A stretch of DNA of 64,000 nt from Actinoplanes solisilvae (GTDB lineage Bacteria; Actinomycetota; Actinomycetes; Mycobacteriales; Micromonosporaceae), in NCBI RefSeq assembly GCF_003999975.1, contig NZ_RJAC01000003.1:496001-560000 (forward strand), in the 5' to 3' direction. Below, in pieces: positions 8,188-15,784 of the stretch. The notes under the pieces were generated by a model. The model saw only the letters and a program-made list of their open reading frames with translations, was not told the DNA's origin and made no database searches. The position numbers and the translations under genes are program-made. Each line of letters starts with the position of its first letter. Positions within the stretch are counted from its first letter, which is position 1.

Positions 8188-10242
8188 GTGAACTTGAGGC
8201 GAGGCCCAACCCTGACCGCGAGCGGCATCGCACGGCTGGCCAATGTCGGCAGACCAGCGGTGAGCAACTGGCGCCGTCGCTACGCCGACTTCCCGCAACC
8301 GGTGGCCGGGACCCCGGGCAGTCCTCAGTTCGACGCGCAGGCGGTCGAGGAATGGCTGCGCGGCCAGGGCAAGCTGCACCAAGCAAGCCTTGAGCAGCTG
8401 GCCTGGCGGCACATCGAGAACTATCAGCCCGCGGCCCAGATCGAGGACGCCCTGATCGCCTCCGGTGCGTATCTGTTGATCGGCGGTGGCCATGGCGTCC
8501 CGGTGACCCCGAAGCGGTTGCTCGCCCAACTTCGTACGCTCGACCGAGGTCTGGCCGAGGTCCTGAGCTCCGCGCTCCCGCAACAGTGGACGGCGCAGCT
8601 AGCGACCGTGCTGGAAACGGTCGACCAGCTCGGGCGGGAGAAGGACCCCGAGGTCGCCTTCGAATACCTGCACAACCAGTACGTCAATTCCGCGCAGTCG
8701 ATGTCCGGCCTCGCCAATACGCCGGACATCGTCGCCGATCTGCTCCTGGCACTCGCCGGGTCCGGGGCGGTCACATTCGATTTCACCACCGGCACCGGTT
8801 CGATCCTCAGGTCGGCCGCCGTACGGGACGGTGTTCCCACCCGCTGCTACGGCCAAGAGATCAAACCGCAGTACGCGTTGATCGCCCTCCTGCGACTGTG
8901 GTTCGTGCACCTCCGCGCTCTACGCTCCGGCCGGCCGTCGTCCCCGCCGGTCCTGCACGTCGGCGACAGCCTGCTCGCCGACGCGTTCCCCGACCTGAGA
9001 GCCGACGTCGTCGTCGCGAACTTCCCGTTCGGCATCCACGACTGGGGCCACGACCAGCTTGCCTACGACTCCCGCTGGGTCTATGGGCTGCCACCACGAA
9101 CCGAGCCGGAACTCGCCTGGGTGCAGCACGCGCTGGCTCACCTCCGCGTCGGCGGCACGTCAGCGGTGCTCATGCCGCCAGCCGCCGCCCTGCGACCGGC
9201 CGGACGACGTATCCGCGCCGAGCTTGTCCGTGCGGGCACGCTGCGCGCGGTCATTGCCCTGCCGCCCGGGCTGATGCCCCCGAGCGGCATCAGCCTGCAC
9301 ATCTGGGTGCTCACCCAGCCGGATCCCGAACGGGAGGTCAGTGATCGCCTGCTGTTCGTAGACACCACGGCGATGCCACGGGACAGCCCGTTGGTCGAGC
9401 CCGTCCTCGAAGCCTGGCGCAGCTACCTGTCCGATCACGAGGGCAGCGACTCCAGATTCCACCGCGTCATCCCCGCCATTCAGGTGCTCGACGGCCAGGT
9501 AGACCTGACGCCGTGGCGATATCTACCGCAGTCGGACCAACCGAACATCGATCCCGACCAGACTCTCGAGAAGGTCGCGAGGTTCGGAGAGCTCGTCGAG
9601 CAGACCCGAACCAGCCTCCCCGCCGTCCAGGCTGCACCAGCAACCTCCCCGGTACGGGTCACTCGCGCGAGCCTGGCCGACCTGATTCGCTCAGGCAGCG
9701 TCGTGGTGCAGCAGCGCGCCGTTTCCCGAACCAGCACGGACGCGCAGTTACTGGGAAACACGGTGCTGACCGCCCCTGACGTTCTCGCCGACCGGCCCGC
9801 CAGCGGAACTGCCAGCCCAGCAGCGGACGCGCCACGGGTCGAGCCCGGAGACATCCTCGTCCCTGCGACCGGCAACGAGATCGTCGCCCGGGTGGCGACG
9901 GCCGAGCAGGTAGGAGCGGAACTCGGGCCTGGGCTCCAACTCGTACGCGTCGACAGCGCCCAATTCGATCCCTGGTTCGTGGCCGGTGTGCTGTCCCGCC
10001 CTGAGAACGTACGGCTGGCCGGCCGCGCTTCCAGCACCAGCACCGGCACGCGCCGCATCGACGTCAAACGGCTCGCCATCCCAGTGCTCCCGTACGACCA
10101 ACAGTGCCGTCACGGCCAGGCGTTCCGCCAGCTCACCGAGTTCCACGCAAGACTGCGCGACCTAGCCGAAACCGGAGAAGACCTAGCCCGCGAACTTAAC
10201 GACGGCCTGATCCGAGGATCCCTGACCACAGCGGCGGAGTGA
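8188..10242 (+). CDS. HsdM-like N6-adenine DNA methyltransferase with N-terminal HTH and specificity-like C-terminus
   Basis: The 684-residue protein has an N-terminal HTH (about 8-60: LTASGIARLANVGRPAVSNW), a SAM-binding motif I FDFTTGTGS (about 197-205), GQEI, and a motif IV read as VVANFPFG (N278-F281). Canonical N6-adenine methyltransferases have NPPF/Y, so the first Pro is Phe here. The C-terminal third (PGDILVPATGNEIVARV, then a closing helix) resembles a half HsdS target-recognition domain. It would methylate adenine in host DNA, alone or with a distant nuclease; no restriction subunit is seen nearby. GTG at 8188 is leaderless. It ends 240 bp before the CRISPR array. Possible alternative: a transcriptionally autoregulated orphan methylase. 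Confidence 0.85.
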   Translation: MNLRRGPTLTASGIARLANVGRPAVSNWRRRYADFPQPVAGTPGSPQFDAQAVEEWLRGQGKLHQASLEQLAWRHIENYQPAAQIEDALIASGAYLLIGGGHGVPVTPKRLLAQLRTLDRGLAEVLSSALPQQWTAQLATVLETVDQLGREKDPEVAFEYLHNQYVNSAQSMSGLANTPDIVADLLLALAGSGAVTFDFTTGTGSILRSAAVRDGVPTRCYGQEIKPQYALIALLRLWFVHLRALRSGRPSSPPVLHVGDSLLADAFPDLRADVVVANFPFGIHDWGHDQLAYDSRWVYGLPPRTEPELAWVQHALAHLRVGGTSAVLMPPAAALRPAGRRIRAELVRAGTLRAVIALPPGLMPPSGISLHIWVLTQPDPEREVSDRLLFVDTTAMPRDSPLVEPVLEAWRSYLSDHEGSDSRFHRVIPAIQVLDGQVDLTPWRYLPQSDQPNIDPDQTLEKVARFGELVEQTRTSLPAVQAAPATSPVRVTRASLADLIRSGSVVVQQRAVSRTSTDAQLLGNTVLTAPDVLADRPASGTASPAADAPRVEPGDILVPATGNEIVARVATAEQVGAELGPGLQLVRVDSAQFDPWFVAGVLSRPENVRLAGRASSTSTGTRRIDVKRLAIPVLPYDQQCRHGQAFRQLTEFHARLRDLAETGEDLARELNDGLIRGSLTTAAE

Positions 10243-10295
10243 TAGGAAGACCAAGCTTGTTGAGCGTCAAACCAACGTGCTCCAGCCGAACCAGG

Positions 10296-10316
10296 CGCGG
10301 TCTCAAAGAGACCGCG
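10296..10316 (+). terminator. Hairpin terminator after the methyltransferase gene
   Basis: A perfect 9-bp stem (CGCGGTCTC / GAGACCGCG) with an AAA loop lies 54 bp after the methyltransferase stop. It has no T-run, as is usual for actinobacterial terminators. It would insulate the CRISPR leader from upstream transcription. Confidence 0.55.
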
Positions 10317-10482
10317 AACGCCGCGCCGCACGTCGACACCTGATCGATTGGACCGGTGGGAGGATCGAGAATGCGAAATATCTCGGGTGGACCACCGGGA
10401 CAGCCAGGCCCATCAAGACACCCAGCCAAACCAAGTGAACAAAATCTGCACAGTTGATCTCCGGAGCCCCAGGTCAATTAGT
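10317..10482 (+). promoter_or_regulatory. CRISPR leader region
   Basis: This stretch abuts the uniform end of the array and is richer in A/T than its surroundings, with short A-runs (AACCAAGTGAACAAAATC near 10431-10446). A TTGATC at 10454-10459 followed about 15 bp later by CAATTA is a possible promoter. Its position next to identical repeats, opposite the decayed end, supports leader function and rightward transcription of the array. Confidence 0.55.
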
Positions 10483-13237
10483 CTGCTCCCCGCGCACGCG
10501 GGGCTGATCCCGGTGACGGAACCGTACCGCGGGCGGTCGATGGCTGCTCCCCGCGCACGCGGGGCTGATCCCAACAGCTCGATCGTGATGGGCGCCGAGG
10601 GGATCTGCTCCCCGCGCACGCGGGGCTGATCCTGCACTCCGACGGCGGTGTGCCCGCGCTGCGGCCTGCTCCCCGCGCACGCGGGGCTGATCCTCCGACC
10701 AGGCCGAGAAGTTCCCGGCAGCATCCCTGCTCCCCGCGCACGCGGGGCTGATCCCTCGATGGTGTTATCCGCGGCCTCATGGACCTCCTGCTCCCCGCGC
10801 ACGCGGGGCTGATCCGATGCTCACCGACGCCGGGATCCTGCTGCCCGACTGCTCCCCGCGCACGCGGGGCTGATCCGGACCCCATGACCACCGCCGAGGA
10901 GACCCCCACCTGCTCCCCGCGCACGCGGGGCTGATCCCGTGAGGACCATGTCGTGCACGTCAGCGCTCTCCTGCTCCCCGCGCACGCGGGGCTGATCCGA
11001 CGTGGGCGGAGTTGGCGCCCACGCTCGGCACCTGCTCCCCGCGCACGCGGGGCTGATCCCATGATCCGGGCCCGGCAACCGAACATCGACCACTGCTCCC
11101 CGCGCACGCGGGGCTGATCCCACGCACCCGCCCTGCTGCTTGTCGTCGACGTCCTGCTCCCCGCGCACGCGGGGCTGATCCGGTGCTCTACGCGGGAGGC
11201 AGCCGCACCGTCGTCTGCTCCCCGCGCACGCGGGGCTGATCCCCGTCGCATCACCGCACGAAGGACATAGACGTGCTGCTCCCCGCGCACGCGGGGCTGA
11301 TCCGCAAGGCCGCTACCTCTACCCCACGTTGGGGAACGCACGCGGGGCTGATCCGGTAGACGTCCTGGTCACGAAATACACGCAGACCTGCTCCCCGCGC
11401 ACGCGGGGCTGATCCGCCGAGAAGTGGCAGAAGACCTCCGGCCCGAACCTGCTCCCCGCGCACGCGGGGCTGATCCACAGCACGGCGTGAATGACCAGCC
11501 AGCCGACCACTGCTCCCCGCGCACGCGGGGCTGATCCCAACACGATCGGGAAGCTGTCGTGGACGGTGCCCTGCTCCCCGCGCACGCGGGGCTGATCCCC
11601 CGCGCCCGTTGGAGACGTTCACCCAGACCGACTGCTCCCCGCGCACGCGGGGCTGATCCGGATGCTCCTCGGGTCGAGAATCAGCGGGACCCCTGCTCCC
11701 CGCGCACGCGGGGCTGATCCCGACTGGCTGGCGAAGCCGGAGAACCGCAAGAACTGCTCCCCGCGCACGCGGGGCTGATCCGGGTTTTCAGATCCGGCCC
11801 CCGAAGGAGGGGGACTGCTCCCCGCGCACGCGGGGCTGATCCCATGTCCGTGAAGCCGTACCCGCCACGGGCGAACTGCTCCCCGCGCACGCGGGGCTGA
11901 TCCGTTCCAGCGCTTCGTTCCCCAATGCGTGTAGCCCTGCTCCCCGCGCACGCGGGGCTGATCCCGACGGACCGCTGGCCGGGCGGACCGTGCCGCACTG
12001 CTCCCCGCGCACGCGGGGATGATCCGGTGTCGGCCAGCATGACGTCGTCGAGGCGCATCTGCTCCCCGCGCACGCGGGGATGATCCTGAAGACCCACTGG
12101 TCACCGCGGCACGAGACCTCTGCTCCCCGCGCACGCGGGGATGATCCGGCTTCCTGGCCGAATTTCCAGCCGGCGAAGTCCTGCTCCCCGCGCACGCGGG
12201 GATGATCCCCAGGCCCGGGCTTCCTGCGCAGCGATCCTGGCCTGCTCTCCGCGCACGCGGGGATGATCCTGCGCGCCAGACACCGTTATCTGTGACTCCG
12301 TACTGCTCCCCGCGCACGCGGGGATGATCCCTTCTGTGTCTCGACCTTGTTCAGACCGAGCCTCTGCTCCCCCGCGCACGCGGGGTTGATCTGATGGCCT
12401 TGGTCTGGTCCTGGGTGGGGAACATCTGCTCCCCGCGCACGCGGGGATGATCCCGGGTCGTTTCGCCAGAGACAGAGACAGAGACACTGCTCCCCGCGCA
12501 CGCGGGGATGATCCCCATGCCCGGTTAGTCTCGATACCCTTCGTCTTCTGCTCCCCGCGCACGCGGGGATGATCCGGCCACGAAAAGTCAACGGCGGCGG
12601 AAGACGGCCTGCTCAGCGCACGCGGGGATGATCCGGTGGTGCCGTCCGCACCCACCCACTCAAAGAACTGCTCCCCGTGCACGGGGATGATCCGTACCGC
12701 TACAACTCACGCGGGCAGATCGTCATCTGCCCCCGCTTACGTGGGGATGATCCGTGGCACGGCAGTGGCCGCGATCGACTGGATCTGTTCCCCGCGCACG
12801 TGGGGATGATCCAGCCGACCTGGCCGAGACCAAGGACTGGGTCGACTGCTCCCCGTGCACGCGGGATGATCCCACGTCGGCCCAAGTCGGTCGCGGGCTA
12901 GGATCGCGGCTGCTCCCCGCGCATGCGGGGATGATCCTTGGTTCTACCTGCACGAGAACTGCACCGCGCCCTGCTCCCCGCGTGCGCGGGGATGATCCCA
13001 TCGCTAGGAAGGCGGCCTGGGTCGGTGCGGGCTGCTCCCCGCTTATGGGGATGGTTCCGGCCATTCAACGGGCGCCCAGGCTGGCTCAGACTTGCTTCCT
13101 GCTCGCGCGGGGATGATCCGATCGCAATCAACGGTGCGGACGGGCCGGCACCTGCTCCTCGCATGCGGGGGTGAGCCGTACATTTGCACGCTCGAGGACA
13201 ACCTGAACACCTGCTCCCCACCTTGGTGGGGTTAGCC
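10483..13237 (+). CRISPR. Type I-E CRISPR array, 46 repeats
   Basis: A 28-bp repeat (first at 10483-10510) recurs every 61 bp with 33-bp spacers; counting by eye gives 46 repeats and 45 spacers. The repeat holds a 7-bp stem CCCCGCG-CA-CGCGGGG, the Cas6e hairpin. Repeats 1-25 have C right after the stem; repeat 26 (11998) and most later ones have A. Repeat 15 has lost its 5' half, repeat 32 (12364) carries an extra C and a T at the switch position, and from repeat 36 (12609) units are mutated or shortened and spacers vary from 31 to 37 bp. The last clear unit is 13211-13237. The leader is at the low-coordinate side. Spacers look unique; their targets need a database search. Confidence 0.97.
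11338..11354 (+). repeat. Damaged CRISPR repeat 15 (5' half lost)
   Basis: Only the last 17 bases of the repeat remain; the 5' arm of the hairpin is replaced by ACCCCACGTTGGGGAAC-type sequence and the unit is 10 bp short. The following spacer and repeat 16 (11388) are normal, so this is a local deletion or aberrant integration rather than array decay. Confidence 0.8.
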
Positions 13238-13280
13238 GTGCGGCGGCGCCGCCGTCCGGGTGACTGGCTACTGCTCCTGG

Positions 13281-13715
13281 TCAGGAACAGCGCTTTTGCA
13301 CCGGGGAGAGCCATTCGGTCAATGTCGGGCCGACGGTCTTGTCGACGTCAGCCGGGGTCTTTATCGCGGCGAAGAACGCCGCGTCGGCCGACCTCGCCTG
13401 CATGGTCTCGGCTGACTTCTGGCCGGCTTGCACCAGTTCGGCGTCGGCGCTGGTGGCCGTGGCCTCTTTGACGGCAGTGGCGAAGGTGGCCAGAGACTTC
13501 TGGGCCGCTGGCAACGCCTTGCGGTCGGCGACGTAGGCCGTCAGGGACTCGGCGAACGGGCCCATGTTCTTCTCGTATGCGCGCCCGAGCACCTCGCACG
13601 TCGTCTTGACAGCGGCCAGTGCCGTAGGGGCCGGGGCCCCGGTCGGGGTGTCGAGCACGCCGCAGGCGTTCAGCAGGAAAGCGCCAGCGGAAAGGGCGAG
13701 TAAGGCGCGGCGCAC
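13281..13715 (-). CDS. Small secreted lipoprotein, unknown function
   Basis: The 144-residue product starts at GTG 13715 (G-rich ribosome-binding site about 6 bases upstream) with a basic n-region VRRALLAL, a hydrophobic core and a lipobox LLNACG, so the Cys would be lipidated and the protein anchored outside. The mature part is Ala/Thr/Lys-rich and helical (AVKTTCEVLGRAYEKNMGPF...), without a recognised domain. It stands alone between the decayed end of the CRISPR array and a terminator. A start at 13760 would remove the signal features from the N-terminus and is less likely. Confidence 0.7.
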   Translation of the reverse strand: MRRALLALSAGAFLLNACGVLDTPTGAPAPTALAAVKTTCEVLGRAYEKNMGPFAESLTAYVADRKALPAAQKSLATFATAVKEATATSADAELVQAGQKSAETMQARSADAAFFAAIKTPADVDKTVGPTLTEWLSPVQKRCS

Positions 13716-13737
13716 AGGGCACCCCCAGGCGTGAGGA

Positions 13738-13767
13738 AGGGTCGGTGGGAACGCTCCCACCGACCCT
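13738..13767 (-). terminator. Strong hairpin terminator between two leftward genes
   Basis: A perfect 13-bp stem (AGGGTCGGTGGGA and its complement) with a 4-base loop ACGC lies 31 bp after the stop of the glyoxalase-family gene and just upstream of the lipoprotein start. It has no T-run. It would end the glyoxalase transcript. Confidence 0.75.
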
Positions 13768-13798
13768 GCACCCTACGGAACACAGCGACGATTGTCGA

Positions 13799-14236
13799 TC
13801 AGTCGCGGTTGGGGAGGCGGGTGGTGATCTCCTGGAGGAGCCAGCCGTTGCCGTCCGGGTCGGTGAACGAGGCGTAGCTGCTGTAGGTGCGCCGGTCGGG
13901 GTCGGGGCCTGCCTGGCGGGTGCTGTGGTCAACGCCGCGCAGGCCGTGCCAGATCTCGGCCTTGACGCCCTTGTCGAGCAGTTCGGCGGTGGCCGCCTCG
14001 ATGTCGTCGACGATCAGCATCAGGTCCTGGGCCGAGCCGGGGGTGGCCGACGTCAGGCCGGTGCCGAACTGGATCGACGCCTTCGACCCGGGCGGGGTCA
14101 GCTGCACGATCCGCAGGTTGTCGTTGATCGGGAAGTCGGCGTCCAGGCGCCAGCCCAGACCCTCGTAGAAAGACTTGGCCCGGTCGACGTCGGACACGGG
14201 CAGGACGGTGACCTCGAAGCGGAACGAAATTGTCAT
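13799..14236 (-). CDS. Glyoxalase/bleomycin-resistance (VOC) family protein
   Basis: The 145-residue protein opens MTISFRFEVTVLPVSDVDRAKSFYE, the typical first beta-strand and helix of a VOC domain, and later has FTDPDGNGWLLQEI, the typical last strand with its metal-site Glu. VOC proteins bind metals and modify or sequester small molecules; the substrate is not predictable. ATG at 14236 fits the domain start; the frame is open further upstream without support. It is transcribed leftward, with a strong terminator behind it, and divergent from the broken glycosidase. Confidence 0.85.
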   Translation of the reverse strand: MTISFRFEVTVLPVSDVDRAKSFYEGLGWRLDADFPINDNLRIVQLTPPGSKASIQFGTGLTSATPGSAQDLMLIVDDIEAATAELLDKGVKAEIWHGLRGVDHSTRQAGPDPDRRTYSSYASFTDPDGNGWLLQEITTRLPNRD

Positions 14237-14372
14237 GAGAACAATCTGCCTCCGCCAGGCCCGGCGCCGCCCCAGGGAAAGGCCCTGGTGCACACCCCGG
14301 GCCACCGGGCATTCACCACGCCAGGGATCAACCCGGGCGTGACGGAGCGTCGACCGGATCACACTGGGAGGT

Positions 14373-15784
14373 ATGAGCACCGTCCCGATCGCCGAGCACG
14401 CGCTGCTGTCCGACTGCCACTCCGCCGTCCTGGTCACGACGGCCGGGTCGGTCGACTGGCTGAGTTTTCCGCGCTTCGACAGTCCCTCGGTCTTCGGGCG
14501 TCTGCTGGATGACGACGCGGGTCACTGGTCGATCCGGCCCGTCGGCGCGGGCCGCTCACAAAGGCGCTACCGAGACCGTACGCTCGTCCTGGAAACGGAA
14601 TGGCGCACCGAAACCGGCACGATCCGGGTCACTGACGCTCTCGCCCTGGGCGCCGGCAATCGCGGGCACGCCCTCGGCGTCGGCTCCCCGCACCTGCTCA
14701 TGCGCGAGATCACCGGCGTCGACGGCGAGGTCGAGGTCGACATCTGTTACCGCCCCCGCCCCGAGTACGGCATCCTCACGCCCCTGCTCGCGCACGTCGA
14801 CGGCGGCGTCACCGCGCGCGGCGACGCCGAGTGGCTGGTGCTGACCACCCCCGTACACCTGGATCTTGACGGTTCGACCGCGCGGGCTCGGACGAAAGTG
14901 ACAAAAAATCAAACGCTGACGTTCGCCCTGCACCGCTCGACGCTCGAGGAGCACCCCGCGCACGTCTGGGCTCAAGAACAGCTCACCGCCCGCCTGGCCG
15001 ACACGGTCGAGGGCTGGCGTTCCTGGTCCGAGCTGCACCAGACCTACGACGGACCCTGGCGCGACCTCGTCCATCACAGCGGTCGCGTGTTGCAGGCGCT
15101 CACTTTCCGGCCCAGCGGCGCGATCGTCGCCGCCGCCACAACCTCACTTCCCGAGCGTACGGGCGGCGAGCGCAACTGGGACTACAGGTACTCGTGGGTG
15201 CGCGACGCGAGCTTCACGATGGAGGCCCTGTGGGTCGCCGCATGCCCGGACGAGGCCGGCGACTTCTTCGCGTTCATGACGACGGCAGCGGCGGCGGCGA
15301 TCGGCCCCGACACCCCGCTGCAGATCATGTTCGGCGTCGGCGGCGAGCACGACCTGACCGAGCGGGTCCTTCCTCACTTGAGAGGGTGGCGGGGCATTCG
15401 TCCCGTCCGGGTCGGCAACGGTGCGTGGACCCAGCAGCAGATCGATGTGTACGGGGAGTTGCTCGCGGCCGCTCACCGTCTGTTGAAAAAGACCTGACCG
15501 ACGAGCGTGGCCTGGTCTACCGCTACCGCGCTGACGACGGCCTGGCCGGCGACGAGGGCACGTTCCTGCTGTGCACGTTCTGGCTGGCCCAGGCCCTGGC
15601 GCTCGCGGGTCAGGGGCACCGAGCAAGGGAGGTCTTCGAGCTGGCCGCCGGTTATCTCAACGACGTCGGTCTGCTGGCCGAGGAGATCGACCCGCGTACG
15701 GGCGAGATGCTGGGCAACTTCCCCCAGGCGTTCAGCCACATCGGCCTGGTCAACGCAGCGTGGGCGATTTCTCAGCGCCGGTGA
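14373..15784 (+). pseudogene. GH15 glucoamylase/trehalase-like gene with internal out-of-frame deletion
   Basis: The first frame (374 residues, to TGA 15495-15497) has the usual GH15 N-terminal beta domain (LLSDCHSAVLVTTAGSVDWL, FPRFDSPSVFGRLLDDD) and the start of the (alpha/alpha)6 barrel (ERNWDYRYSWVRDA, QIDVYGELLAAAHRL). Translation then stops. The gene's C-terminal part continues in another frame from about 15491 (LTDERGLVYRYR, LLAEEIDPRTGEMLGNFPQ, FSHIGLVNAAW). The intervening 120-130 residues expected in full-length family members, including the region of the general-acid Glu, are missing. The product cannot be functional as read. ATG 14373 has GGGAGG immediately upstream. Its 3' end overlaps the convergent histidine-kinase gene. 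Confidence 0.85.

Noticed and set aside
5964..10242. BREX or Pgl system
   Set aside because: A kinase and a methylase are present, but no PglZ phosphatase, PglY/BrxC ATPase or BrxL is seen.
8188..10242. Complete type I restriction-modification system
   Set aside because: No HsdR and no separate HsdS is found near the methyltransferase.
10816..10848. Self-targeting of rmlD by spacer 6 (15 identical bases at 57977-57991)
   Set aside because: Only the first 15 of 33 bases match. Given the GC-rich composition and number of spacers, a chance match of this size is not surprising, and the flanking TTC is not the usual I-E PAM.
10478..12682. Long leftward open frames with repeated PRVRGEQ / SPACAGS / APRARGA motifs
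   Set aside because: They are translations of the CRISPR repeats in three frames; the 61-bp period passes through all frames and mimics a repeat protein.
13238..13280. A 47th CRISPR repeat (CTGCTCCTG near 13272)
   Set aside because: Only nine bases resemble the repeat and there is no second arm.
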